A DNA stretch of 64,000 nucleotides. It comes from MGML01 sp034416335 (lineage in GTDB: Bacteria > Chloroflexota > Dehalococcoidia > Dehalococcoidales > UBA2162). The first letter of the stretch is position 1. Every line of letters starts with the position of its first letter. The stretch covers positions 1 to 64,000 of the forward strand of contig DAOULV010000030.1 in assembly GCA_034416335.1 (NCBI GenBank). Reading direction: 5' to 3'. Under the pieces are notes generated by a model. The model searched no databases. It saw only the letters and a list, made by a program, of their open reading frames with translations, and was not told the DNA's origin. The translations under genes and the position numbers were made by a program. Positions 27,206 to 35,837 of the stretch are shown here, in pieces.

Positions 27206-27288
27206 ACACACCTCCAGGATAACTATTATATCTGATTTTATAATGGAAATGTTAAGGAAATGTTTGTTGATAATATCGTGATAGCTAA

Positions 27289-27326
27289 AAAGCGGAAATG
27301 AGGGGATTACCCCTCATTTCCGCTTT
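27289..27326 (-). terminator. Terminator of the small secreted-protein gene
   Basis: A perfect 17-bp stem (27289-27305 with 27310-27326) with loop ATTA is followed on the minus strand by TTTTTAGC. It lies between the small secreted-protein gene and the response regulator gene. Confidence 0.85.
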
Positions 27327-27365
27327 AGAACCTGTTACAATTACCAAAGTATGTCCGATATTATC

Positions 27366-27815
27366 TTATTGACCGGGAAGGCATAGTCCATCGAACATCC
27401 TCATTCCATCCATCCCACGGGTCATACCGAAGGACCTGGAACGTGGTATACCAGGAATATCGGGCTTTGACTCCATCCACTCTTTGATCTGTTCATCATA
27501 CTCTGTAGTGTCGGGTCTGGATTCCAGCCATTCCTTGTATTCGGCAGCTTGTTCTTCGGTGATAACACCTTCATCCACCAGGTTCTGCAGATGTCTGTCC
27601 ATGGCTTCTGCCTGCATTTCCGTGCGTACCTGATCAAAGGCATCTTCAAGAGTCTGCTGTTCTATACCGAGTATTTTAGAGACTCTTCCCATTAAAGTAT
27701 CAGGCTGAGTACTATCTTCGGATTCCTGAGCCAGGGCGACTCCACCGAAACTTGCAGCGATTACAACCACGGTAATCAGCAGCATAACGATGAACTTTTT
27801 CTTCCTCCACATCAT
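27366..27815 (-). CDS. Small secreted protein with repeated KEWxESxPD motif
   Basis: The roughly 149-residue product has a cleavable signal peptide (KKKFIVMLLITVVVIAASFGGVALA). The mature part holds a helical segment GRVSKILGIEQQTLEDAFDQV, then GVITEEQAAEYKEWLESRPD and a second copy IKEWMESKPD, and a Met/Arg/Gly-rich tail. The ILGI...LEDAF and ITEEQA elements recall DUF2680-type secreted proteins. ATG 27815 is placed by GGAGG with 5-nt spacing. It sits just upstream of the two-component genes; a link to their signal is speculative. Confidence 0.7.
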   Translation of the reverse strand: MMWRKKKFIVMLLITVVVIAASFGGVALAQESEDSTQPDTLMGRVSKILGIEQQTLEDAFDQVRTEMQAEAMDRHLQNLVDEGVITEEQAAEYKEWLESRPDTTEYDEQIKEWMESKPDIPGIPRSRSFGMTRGMDGMRMFDGLCLPGQ

Positions 27816-28028
27816 TTTCACCTCCTTTCTTCATGTACTTACCAACAATTCTACCAATCAAATAATAAAATCCTGTTAAGATTCGTAAAATAAATCTAGG
27901 GATACGTTTAAGTGCACGTAACATTTAAAAGGGGGAAACGTAATAATATATAGCACGCTGATATCAGCCGTGCCTGTTATGGTGCAATCCCTGCGAAAAA
28001 AAATCTTCTATGATGTGAGGTCTGTCTT

Positions 28029-28601
28029 ATGCTGAAAAGGATACTGGAAGTATTTACATTTATTGCCGTAACGGCATTGATATTTACCGGAGGATGCGGA
28101 GGAGAAGAAACTCCATCGGCTGAAACAGGTATAATAATCATCGGCGTAACGGATAAACCCGATGAGGATATATCCGGTATCGTTGTTACAACGAGCCTGA
28201 TAGAAGGAAATGTCAGGACTCCTGAGTCAGAAAATGAGAGTGACTGGCAGGTCATACTCGATACGGAAACAAGTTTCGACTTGATAGAGGTCGCGGGAAT
28301 CGAGGATATCCTCGGTGAAGTAAGTATCCCTGCGGCTACTTATAATCAGATAAGGATGCATGTAACATCGGTCGTAGTAACGCTGAACGGCGAAGACGTC
28401 GAAGCGAAGGTACCGAGCGGAATTATCAGACTGGTAAAGCCGATTGAAATCGTCGCCGGAGAAAAAACCGTGGCAACCTTTGATTTCGATGCGGAGGCAT
28501 CAGTGGTTGTAACCGGAACGGACGATATAATCTTTAAACCGACGGTTAAACTCCTGGTAAGGAAAGGGAATGAACCGTTTAAAGCTGAGACGGGGCAATA
28601 A
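28029..28601 (+). CDS. DUF4382 lipoprotein
   Basis: The 190-residue protein has a lipoprotein signal with Cys23 in TGGCGGEE and a DUF4382 domain: VTDKPDEDISGIVVTTSLIEG, IPAATYNQIRMHVTSVVV and EIVAGEKTVATFDFDAEASVVVTG. DUF4382 proteins are surface or extracellular beta-sandwich proteins without known function. It stands alone on the plus strand between two minus-strand groups. Confidence 0.82.
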   Translation: MLKRILEVFTFIAVTALIFTGGCGGEETPSAETGIIIIGVTDKPDEDISGIVVTTSLIEGNVRTPESENESDWQVILDTETSFDLIEVAGIEDILGEVSIPAATYNQIRMHVTSVVVTLNGEDVEAKVPSGIIRLVKPIEIVAGEKTVATFDFDAEASVVVTGTDDIIFKPTVKLLVRKGNEPFKAETGQ

Positions 28602-28649
28602 TGGCTCAGGAAAAAGGAAAACAAATAGCTTTCACAAATGGATAACAAC

Positions 28650-28689
28650 AAAAAATAAAGGTTAGCTGTATTGCTAACCTTTATTTTTT
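28650..28689. terminator. Bidirectional terminator
   Basis: A stem of about 16 bp (aaaaaataaaggttagc with gctaacctttatttttt) with a short loop separates two convergent genes; A and T tracts on both sides suit both strands. Confidence 0.9.
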
Positions 28690-28714
28690 GCTGAGATATA
28701 ATTAGATTCTGTTT

Positions 28715-29761
28715 TCATTCCAGTGATTCGATAGCTATCTCGTAGCCGCGTTCCGAGATTTCAATGGCTTTCTCAATTGCCGCTCTGGCCGATTCAGGGG
28801 CGGTTTCCAGGAGGTCATACAACCTCTGAATATTGGAGTTCGCCTGGTTGATAACGGTTATGTTCAACTCTGCTTTTTTACTTAACGCATGTCCGGTCGA
28901 CTCCGGTTCAGCTATTACTGTCGGGGGTGTTTCAACATTATAATCGGTCGAGAATGTACCCGTTTCATTCTGGGTGGAGGCTTCCTGTAATGAAGGGACG
29001 GGTTCGGCAGCAGCAGCCGGAGATGGAGCCGGTTCTTCCTCTGCCGCAGCTTCGTCAACGTCGGGTGCTTCGGCTGCCATGAGTCCTTCGCCGGTATCGG
29101 CACTTTCATATGCTTCTTCCGTAGTCGCAGCCCTTTTACTGAACTGAATTGCTCCCCCGGACTCGGTGGATGTAGCTTGAGAATTGCTTTTAGCCGAATA
29201 TACGGCGATATTGTTCAGGTTCGAATCAAGATTGCTGGCAAGCAATTCTATTTCCCCGGTCTCGTTTTCATTTGCCATATAGATAATTTCTTCCACTCTG
29301 CGGTTAGCCATCCTGGCGTACGCTTCGGCTTTACCGAGATTTGTGAAGGTAAAAGCAAGCTGTACCTGCTCCGTCGCGCGCTTCACCGGATACAGGAAAT
29401 CATTGGGCATGCTCCCCGTCGAGGCTGCTGCTGTTCCTCCTGTTGCTATGAGAAGAGCGACAAAAACTGCCACAGCGCCTGCCCATCGCGGCTGCCAGCC
29501 GAAATTGAATAACGACCGGCTTCTTTTTTCTTCGGTGTCTCTCAGTGCTGCAAACAGTTCATTTCTGGCTTTGGTCTTGAATTCCGGATTCGGTTCCAGC
29601 GACGAGATTCGGCTCGTTTGCAGGGAGGTTTCCAGAAGCGGTTTCAGTTCATCAGCGTACTGCGGATAGTCGCTGAGACACTGTTCCACCGTTGCGCCTT
29701 CGAATATCAGGCGGTCGAGACATTCGTCTAATATATTGTCCAGTTCTTTCTCTTTATCCAT
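28715..29761 (-). CDS. DUF5667 membrane protein, probable anti-sigma factor
   Basis: The 348-residue protein has a cytoplasmic part (1-90) with the ECLDRL...CLSDYPQYADELKPLLE motif, one membrane helix (about 92-113) and an outside DUF5667-like region starting MPNDFLYPVKRATEQVQLAFT. A Glu/Ala/Pro-rich linker (about 215-275) and a C-terminal helical region follow. It overlaps the ECF sigma gene by 8 bp, the usual arrangement for a sigma/anti-sigma pair, so it probably holds the sigma factor at the membrane. Confidence 0.8.
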   Translation of the reverse strand: MDKEKELDNILDECLDRLIFEGATVEQCLSDYPQYADELKPLLETSLQTSRISSLEPNPEFKTKARNELFAALRDTEEKRSRSLFNFGWQPRWAGAVAVFVALLIATGGTAAASTGSMPNDFLYPVKRATEQVQLAFTFTNLGKAEAYARMANRRVEEIIYMANENETGEIELLASNLDSNLNNIAVYSAKSNSQATSTESGGAIQFSKRAATTEEAYESADTGEGLMAAEAPDVDEAAAEEEPAPSPAAAAEPVPSLQEASTQNETGTFSTDYNVETPPTVIAEPESTGHALSKKAELNITVINQANSNIQRLYDLLETAPESARAAIEKAIEISERGYEIAIESLE

Positions 29762-30302
29762 AATTTTCCGCCAGCAGCTGTTTTCTGAGAGAAGCGATTG
29801 CGCTATGCTGAAGGGCTTTTATTGCGCCCTGGCTTTTCCCCATTATTTCCGCAACCCGTGCTATCGGCATCTCTCCGGCAAACCTCAGGGAGATGACCTC
29901 TCTCTGCGCATCGGTAAGGTATTGTGCCGCTTCCAGCACTTGCTGCATATCCATTTTTCTTTCGGCAAGCTGTTCCGGATTGTTTCCGGAATTATCAGTT
30001 AACACCGTATCATCCTGGAGTGTATCGGGACGTTTTTTCTTTTTCCTTAAATAATCCACTATCAGATTATGGGCAATACGGTACAACCATGCAGAAAAGG
30101 GGACGCCCTTCCATTTGAAGGATGAGATAGACTGGTGGGCTTTCAGGAAGACCTGCTGGGTCATATCCTCTGCCTCTTCCCTGTCTCCTATCTTGATAGC
30201 TATATATCTGTATATTTTATCGAAGTATTCATCGTACAACTCGGCGAAAGCATTCGGGTCATTCTGTTGTGCCCGTTGTACGACGGCTTTTTCATCCTGC
30301 AC
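29754..30302 (-). CDS. ECF-type RNA polymerase sigma factor
   Basis: The 182-residue sigma factor has region 2 (FAELYDEYFDKIYRYIAIKIGDREEAEDMTQ..., with FSAWLYRIAHNLIVDYLRKKK) and region 4 (LTDAQREVISLRFAGEMPIARVAEIMGKSQGAIKALQHSAIASLRK). GTG 30302 is placed by AGGAG at 7-nt spacing. Its stop overlaps the DUF5667 gene start. The genes it controls cannot be read from sequence alone. Confidence 0.93.
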   Translation of the reverse strand: MQDEKAVVQRAQQNDPNAFAELYDEYFDKIYRYIAIKIGDREEAEDMTQQVFLKAHQSISSFKWKGVPFSAWLYRIAHNLIVDYLRKKKKRPDTLQDDTVLTDNSGNNPEQLAERKMDMQQVLEAAQYLTDAQREVISLRFAGEMPIARVAEIMGKSQGAIKALQHSAIASLRKQLLAENYG

Positions 30303-30506
30303 CTGAGAACTCCTGTAAGCCGGGGTATCATTGTTCGGGTACCTTACTCCGGCGTTAATCAGGCGTTACCCTGATGCTATATAGTATAACGAACAGAGTA
30401 GTGAAAAGATAGCTTATTTGTATCGATAAGAGTCTGATATGTTAGAATATCGGGAGAGATGTCGGCTCGGTAATAACCGGTCGACGTAGACGTTTAAGGA
30501 GTTCAC

Positions 30507-31172
30507 TTGGCTTACTATATCCGGCCGATGCGTAAAGGGGATATCCCACAGGTCTCAAAAATAGACCGGGAAGCTTTCCCGACCATGTTTCCACCTCCCA
30601 ATTTTGAACGTGAGATGCAGAATCAGATGACTCACTTCTACGTTGTCTGTGATGAAGAGAAACAGGTTGAACTGAGTTATGTTCCTGTCATGCCGGTCAG
30701 GAAATCAGGCTTGATGAGCCGGCTGAAAAAATGGCTTAATCAAGATGGTGATATCGAAGACGGCGAGTCTCAGCCTGAAGCGTATAACGAATACATTTGT
30801 GGTTACGTGGGATTCTGGGTAATGGCCGATGAAGCGCATATTACGACGATTGCGGTCAGGGATGAATTACAGCGTCGGGGAATAGGCGAGTTACTGATAA
30901 TAGCTGTTTTCGACCGCGCGAAGGAGTTATTCGCTAACGTAGTAACCCTTGAAGTACGTGTGTCGAATAGCGGAGCTCAGAACCTGTACTATAAATACGG
31001 ATTTAAACAGGCAGGTGTACGTAAAGCCTATTATACGGATAACCGGGAAGATGCATACATAATGACGACAGGAGACATTACAACGTTAGAATACCAATCT
31101 CAATTGAAAGAACTATCTGATGCTCATATATCAAGGTGGGGTGAAGCCCGGTTCGATTTCCAGGAGAAATGA
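30507..31172 (+). CDS. GNAT acetyltransferase, RimI-like
   Basis: The 221-residue protein carries the RimI core: a start IRPMRKGDIPQVSKIDREAF, the acetyl-CoA motif ITTIAVRDELQRRGIGELLI and the LEVRVSNSGAQNLYYKYGF ending. An insert of about 35 residues (about 65-100), rich in Lys then Asp/Glu, splits the N-terminal half. Start TTG 30507 follows AAGGAG. RimI acetylates ribosomal protein S18 in other bacteria; here it may also act on other N termini. Confidence 0.87.
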   Translation: MAYYIRPMRKGDIPQVSKIDREAFPTMFPPPNFEREMQNQMTHFYVVCDEEKQVELSYVPVMPVRKSGLMSRLKKWLNQDGDIEDGESQPEAYNEYICGYVGFWVMADEAHITTIAVRDELQRRGIGELLIIAVFDRAKELFANVVTLEVRVSNSGAQNLYYKYGFKQAGVRKAYYTDNREDAYIMTTGDITTLEYQSQLKELSDAHISRWGEARFDFQEK

Positions 31173-31175
31173 GAG

Positions 31176-31661
31176 CTAACGTCTTCCGAAAAGAATGTCG
31201 AACATACCTGTTTTGCCGCCCGGGTCGATAGTACCCACCTTGGTCATTAACCAATCTTCGAGTTCGGACCTGCATCTGACAAGACGGTCTTTGAGTTTAA
31301 CGGTGTCGATACTGGCAACATAGTTGGATGTCTGAAATTGCTTGGTTGTGGCTACCTGGTTATTATAATCCTGGGCAATAACGAATGCGTCGGTCAGAGC
31401 AGACTGTAAATTCTGTTTTAGAAAGTCGATCTTGTCTCTGTTCGTCTTCCAGCCGTTTATCGCGAACCTTTTTATCTGTTCGCCTTCCATCAGGACTTCG
31501 ACGAGTCTCAAATCAATCCTTATATCGGACAACAGTGCCTGGACAATATGCTGCTGTGATGACGCCGGTGCGTCTTTACGTCTTAAGAAAAACTGTATCG
31601 CAATCAGCCCGACAATAGTCAGAATAACTGGCATGAGGTCGCCTAAATCGTTGAAATCCAA
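31176..31661 (-). CDS. Membrane-anchored helical protein of unknown function
   Basis: The 161-residue protein has one N-terminal membrane helix (about 9-26, MPVILTIVGLIAIQFFL) followed by a soluble, mostly helical region. The TTG start at 31661 is supported by AAGGAG at 6-nt spacing. Conserved-looking features are the NGWKTNRDKIDFLKQNL helix and the ELEDWLMTKVG segment near the end. I do not recognise a family. It converges on the RimI-like gene with a 3-bp gap. Confidence 0.7.
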   Translation of the reverse strand: MDFNDLGDLMPVILTIVGLIAIQFFLRRKDAPASSQQHIVQALLSDIRIDLRLVEVLMEGEQIKRFAINGWKTNRDKIDFLKQNLQSALTDAFVIAQDYNNQVATTKQFQTSNYVASIDTVKLKDRLVRCRSELEDWLMTKVGTIDPGGKTGMFDILFGRR

Positions 31662-31788
31662 AATTGTCTCCTTATTATAATTGTAGCTAACAAAGCTAAA
31701 TTACAAGCTGTGCGTCTGGTACTTATAAAATATACCATATATATTAACTATATATGAAAAAGCACAGAATATACTGCAGTCAGGTATT

Positions 31789-31971
31789 TTATTCCGAAGC
31801 TAATTTACCACCGATTGCCCAGTTATGTTTCGGTACATCCTTGATAATTACCGTGACTGCTTCGGCAGGTATCCCCAGTTTATCCGTCATTACGGATGTT
31901 ATTCCCTGAACAAGTACTTTCTTTTGCTCGATAGTCCGTCCTTCCCACATGTCAACCATTACTAATGGCAT
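31789..31971 (-). CDS. 4-oxalocrotonate tautomerase family protein
   Basis: The 60-residue protein is of typical 4-OT subunit size. After Met removal it begins with the catalytic Pro1 (PLVMVDMWEGRTIEQKK), and ends NWAIGGKLASE, which matches the GIGGxLAS ending of 4-OT. The family tautomerises enol/keto acids; the natural substrate here is unknown, as no aromatic-degradation genes are nearby. RBS GGGAGG precedes ATG 31971. Confidence 0.9.
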   Translation of the reverse strand: MPLVMVDMWEGRTIEQKKVLVQGITSVMTDKLGIPAEAVTVIIKDVPKHNWAIGGKLASE

Positions 31972-32036
31972 ATTAACCTCCCGACAGTATGATGCCTGTT
32001 AATCATAAAGATGCGATTGATATCTTGTCAATTTAT

Positions 32037-32066
32037 TTGACTTAACCTGCCTGTTAAGAATAAAAT
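32037..32066 (+). promoter_or_regulatory. Candidate promoter of the epimerase-E1 group
   Basis: TTGACT (32037-32042) and TAAAAT (32061-32066) are separated by 18 bp, upstream of the TTG start at 32110. Confidence 0.5.
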
Positions 32067-32109
32067 TCATACTTAACTTTCCGAATACTTTCGAGAGCAG
32101 AGGTGTATT

Positions 32110-33087
32110 TTGAATGTACTGGTAATAGGTGGGAATGGTCTTTTCGGCAGGAAAACGGTACTGAGGCTGCTTCAGGATACTGAGATATCCAGGGTCGTAT
32201 CGATGGATGTTATCCCTCCGAAAGACTGGATACTGGGTCGATACAGAGAATTCGGTGACAAATATGTATTCCGCAGGGGTGACATATCGGAACTCGAGGA
32301 TATTCTGAACACCATTCGACTATTTGACATTGATAAACTTGTAAACTGGGCTTTTTTGCTTCCCGGTGACGTTGAGGGAAATCCACGTCTCAGTGTTAAG
32401 GTAAATGAACTGGGGATGTGCAATGCCTTTGAAGCTGCCAGGCTTTCTGGTATCTCACGGGTAATATATGCCAGTTCCGAGGGCGTATACGGCCCCCAGG
32501 ATGAATACGGGGACAGGGAAGTTACGGAAGACGACCATTTGCACCCCGGCAGCGCTTACGCTCTTACCAAGCAGCTTAGCGAGATACTGGCAGCGCAGTA
32601 TACGGAGTTGTACGGCATCAATTTTACTGCTCTGCGGCCGACTATTGCTTACGGACACGGGGGACGGACTCCTTTAGTCGTGAAAAATTATTCGGATATA
32701 GTGTCGTTGCCTGCTGTCGGTAGACCGTTTTCCATAGATGAAGATGGAACAAGTCAGGTTTCGCTGTTTACTCCGGACGATATCGGCACGTTCACAGGAA
32801 TTCTGCTTCATACCGACTCGTCTCCGCATTCCGCTTATAACGTAGGCGGCCCACCGACCAGCCTGAGAGACGTTGCCGAAGCCGTGCGGAAATATATACC
32901 CGATGCCGAAATAAACTTCGGCGACACCCCGCCTTTACCTGACCGGGGAAAATTCGGGATACCCTGGAAAGTCAGCAGTGCCAGAGTAGGAGAAGATTTC
33001 GGATTCTCCCTTATGCCGGTTGAAGAAGCCGTGTTAATCCATATCAACGATGCCAGGACGGAAGCCGGCCTCGAATTGATAAAATAG
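32110..33087 (+). CDS. NAD-dependent epimerase/dehydratase (extended SDR)
   Basis: The 325-residue protein has the Rossmann motif VIGGNGLFGRK (5-15), a catalytic Ser region in YASSEGVYGP and the YxxxK pair in SAYALTKQLSE (Tyr152, Lys156 region). The downstream RPTIAYGHGG segment is typical of extended SDR sugar-nucleotide epimerases. Start TTG 32110 follows AGAGGTG. It lies 26 bp upstream of the E1 alpha gene on the same strand; the shared pathway is not clear. Confidence 0.87.
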   Translation: MNVLVIGGNGLFGRKTVLRLLQDTEISRVVSMDVIPPKDWILGRYREFGDKYVFRRGDISELEDILNTIRLFDIDKLVNWAFLLPGDVEGNPRLSVKVNELGMCNAFEAARLSGISRVIYASSEGVYGPQDEYGDREVTEDDHLHPGSAYALTKQLSEILAAQYTELYGINFTALRPTIAYGHGGRTPLVVKNYSDIVSLPAVGRPFSIDEDGTSQVSLFTPDDIGTFTGILLHTDSSPHSAYNVGGPPTSLRDVAEAVRKYIPDAEINFGDTPPLPDRGKFGIPWKVSSARVGEDFGFSLMPVEEAVLIHINDARTEAGLELIK

Positions 33088-33113
33088 AAAGTACGTGAAG
33101 AAAGGAAATTAGT

Positions 33114-34079
33114 ATGGGACTGGACAAGAATGAATTAATAGCTCTGTACCGGACGATGTTAACGATTCGTCGTTTTGAAGAACGAGTCTCGGCTGAGTAT
33201 GTTAAGGGTAATGCTCTGGGATACGTTCATCTGTATATTGGTGAAGAAGCCGTAGCTGCCGGTGTCTGCAACAACCTGAGAATTGACGACCGTATTGTCA
33301 GCAGCCACCGCGGTCACGGTCACTCGATAGCAAAAGGCGCCGATGTCAAGCGGATGATGGCGGAAGTGTTCGGTAAAAGAACCGGTTACTGCAAAGGTAA
33401 AGGCGGTTCCATGCATATAGCCGATTTCAGTGTCGGTATGCTTGGTGCCAATGGGATTGTCGGAGCAGGCCTGCCGATTGCAGTCGGAGCCGGTCTGGCT
33501 GCTCAGCTCGAAAAGAAGGATAAGATTGCGGCAGTATTCTTCGGTGACGGAGCTACGCAGGAAGGTGAATTTCACGAGTCGTTGAGTCTGGCCGCGGTGT
33601 GGAAACTGCCGCTGGTATTTATCTGCGAGAACAACCTCTACGCCGCCGGTACGCCGGCACGCTTTGCCTTGCCAGTTCAGGATATATATAAGAAAGCGGA
33701 GTCTTATAATATGCCGGGGGCTGTCGTCGATGGCAATGACGTGCTTGCAGTAAACGAAGCTGCCAGGGAGTTTATTACGAAAGCCAGAGAGGGAGGAGGG
33801 CCGGCTCTCCTGGAGTGTAAGACCTATCGATGGCACGAGCATTTTGAATCAACGGTATTCCCGGATATGCGTCCAGCCGAAGAAGTCGAAATCTGGAAGA
33901 AGAAATGTCCCGTCACGCGTGCTGAAAAATTGCTGACGGATGAAGGAATACTTTCGAAACAGGAACTCGACGACATGAACAGCGAAATACTGGGAAAGAT
34001 AGAAGAGGCTGTAAAATTTGCCGAAGAAAGTCCTTTCCCGGACCCTGAAGAAGCACTCGAAGACGTATATTCAAACTAG
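33114..34079 (+). CDS. Thiamine-diphosphate dehydrogenase E1, alpha subunit
   Basis: The 321-residue protein matches the alpha subunit of pyruvate/acetoin-type 2-oxo acid dehydrogenases. It has the alpha-type opening YRTMLTIRRFEERVSAEY, the histidine-bearing SHRGHGHSIAKG, and the thiamine-diphosphate motif GDGATQEGEF...ENN (about 143-171). It forms an alpha2-beta2 enzyme with the next gene product. An acetoin dehydrogenase (AcoA-like) or pyruvate dehydrogenase role cannot be separated from sequence alone. Confidence 0.93.
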   Translation: MGLDKNELIALYRTMLTIRRFEERVSAEYVKGNALGYVHLYIGEEAVAAGVCNNLRIDDRIVSSHRGHGHSIAKGADVKRMMAEVFGKRTGYCKGKGGSMHIADFSVGMLGANGIVGAGLPIAVGAGLAAQLEKKDKIAAVFFGDGATQEGEFHESLSLAAVWKLPLVFICENNLYAAGTPARFALPVQDIYKKAESYNMPGAVVDGNDVLAVNEAAREFITKAREGGGPALLECKTYRWHEHFESTVFPDMRPAEEVEIWKKKCPVTRAEKLLTDEGILSKQELDDMNSEILGKIEEAVKFAEESPFPDPEEALEDVYSN

Positions 34080-34105
34080 ATTCTGACTTAAGGAGTATTA
34101 CAATA

Positions 34106-35068
34106 ATGAGAAAAATAAGCTATATGCAGGCATCTGTCGAAGCTTTACAGGAAGAATTCCGCAGAGATGATAAACTCGTCCATATGGCTGAAGATATTCC
34201 CGCTGATTTATACAAGGAATTCGGCGGAGACAGAATAAGGATGACACCGATATCGGAATCTGCCTTCGTCGGTGCCGCGATAGGAGTGGCAGGGTCGGGT
34301 TTCAGGGCTGTCGCCGATCTTCGGATGGCGACTTTTGCTTTCGTGGCTTTCGACCAGTTTGTAAATCAGGCTGCCAAGATAACATATATGTTCGGCGGCC
34401 AGGCCAGGTTTCCAATACTATACCGCATGAGAAACGGACTCGGTGCGTCGGCCGCCGCTCAACACTCCGTCAATCCGTACTCGATGTATATGAACGTTGC
34501 CGGGCTGAAAATCATTATACCTTCGACTCCGTATGACGTGAAAGGCCTGCTTAAAACAGCAATAAGGGATGATAATCCGGTAATTTCGTTTGAGCATATG
34601 GAACTGGGAAGGGTGGAAGGAGAGGTGCCGGAAGAAGAATATACCATACCGCTGGGAAAAGCTGCCATTGTGAAGGAGGGAACCGATGTTACGGTGGTTG
34701 CCCTTTCCCTGATGGTATACGAAGCGCTGGCGGCTGCCGAAGAAGCTGAGAAAAAAGGCATCTCGGTTGAATTAATCGATCCGCGGACGCTGGTGCCGCT
34801 GGATGTCGAAACAATAAGGAAATCAGCAGCCAGGACAGGCAGACTGGTGGTAGTCGATGAGGCCTGCCAGACTTGCAGCGCTGCCAGTGAAATCCTTTCG
34901 CTGGTCGTCGAAGATGAAGGTACGTTCGCTAAATTGAAGGCACCTGTAAAGCGTGTCTGTGGCCTGGACGTGCCCGTGCCCTTCAGCCCTCCGATGGAGA
35001 AATACTCGATTCCCGACAGAGATAAAATACTGGCGGCGATTGAGCAAGTAACAAACTACAGGGGATAA
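34106..35068 (+). CDS. Thiamine-diphosphate dehydrogenase E1, beta subunit
   Basis: The 320-residue protein is the transketolase-like beta subunit. It has the segments MTPISESAFVGAAIG, PILYRMRNGLGASAAAQHS (with the active-site His) and the C-terminal transketolase domain (DVTVVALSLMVYEALAAAEE, ELIDPRTLVPLD). It follows the alpha gene by 26 bp behind a TAAGGAG RBS. No E2 acyltransferase or E3 lipoamide dehydrogenase gene follows, since the next gene is a methyltransferase on the other strand. Confidence 0.93.
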   Translation: MRKISYMQASVEALQEEFRRDDKLVHMAEDIPADLYKEFGGDRIRMTPISESAFVGAAIGVAGSGFRAVADLRMATFAFVAFDQFVNQAAKITYMFGGQARFPILYRMRNGLGASAAAQHSVNPYSMYMNVAGLKIIIPSTPYDVKGLLKTAIRDDNPVISFEHMELGRVEGEVPEEEYTIPLGKAAIVKEGTDVTVVALSLMVYEALAAAEEAEKKGISVELIDPRTLVPLDVETIRKSAARTGRLVVVDEACQTCSAASEILSLVVEDEGTFAKLKAPVKRVCGLDVPVPFSPPMEKYSIPDRDKILAAIEQVTNYRG

Positions 35069-35108
35069 ATATATATTATATATAGTGTAGCTAGGTGAGA
35101 AATTTAGC

Positions 35109-35756
35109 TTATTCCGGTTTCCTGATTAGCAGGCATATGTTCCGGGAAAACTGCTTAACCGGATAATGGTATGAGGATTCCGGGAATGACTTTATCAACC
35201 GGAATCCTGCCTTTTTTACGAGCTTCTCGGCTCTGTGGTAGGAAAACAGGTAATAATAGCGATATACCACTTCATCCCCGACTCTCCAGGGTACGGTTGG
35301 TTCGTTTCCGCTGAAGAAGAACCTGGGCTGCCAGCGGTTCCACAGTGTAATAAATGCTTCTCCTCCGGGTTTAAGCACGCGTTTCAGTTCAGCAAAGGCG
35401 ATTTCTCTCCCCGGTCTATCCGGTATGTGGTGATAGGTAGCGATAGCGATTGCATGGTCAAAAGCGTCATCGGAAAACGGCAGACTGCGTATATCGGCCT
35501 GTGTTAGCGCCGGGAAATAATCGAACTTGTCCGCATATTTCCGGGCATATTCAAGCATATGCCGGGAGAAATCGACTCCGTAAAGCCGGAAACCCTCCCG
35601 GAACGGCAGGAAGTCGGGGCCATGACCGCAGCCGAGATTAAGCAGGCTGCCCTGCTGCCAGCGCTCGGCAAGTTGCTCCAGCTCATTCCTGAATATTGAC
35701 CAGTGCCTGAAGTTGTACCAGCCCGGTGCTATCCTGTCGAAAACGTCTCTGGACAA
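35109..35756 (-). CDS. Class I SAM-dependent methyltransferase
   Basis: The 215-residue protein has motif I NLGCGHGPDFLPF (about 41-53), the acidic post-I position in YGVDFSRHML, motif II FDHAIAIATYHHIPD and the motif III region ELKRVLKPGGEAFITLWNRW. The opening DRIAPGWYNFRHW and RNELEQLA resemble tRNA methyltransferases of the Trm9 type. The substrate is not certain. It lies back to back with elp3 (81-bp gap), and an RNA-modification role is a reasonable guess. Confidence 0.82.
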   Translation of the reverse strand: MSRDVFDRIAPGWYNFRHWSIFRNELEQLAERWQQGSLLNLGCGHGPDFLPFREGFRLYGVDFSRHMLEYARKYADKFDYFPALTQADIRSLPFSDDAFDHAIAIATYHHIPDRPGREIAFAELKRVLKPGGEAFITLWNRWQPRFFFSGNEPTVPWRVGDEVVYRYYYLFSYHRAEKLVKKAGFRLIKSFPESSYHYPVKQFSRNICLLIRKPE

Positions 35757-35837
35757 GATTACTCCTTAAATCCGTGATAAATTTATCCCCGATGTGGAAT
35801 CTGCTAAACTGATAGTAGATTTTGAAGAGAGTATACA

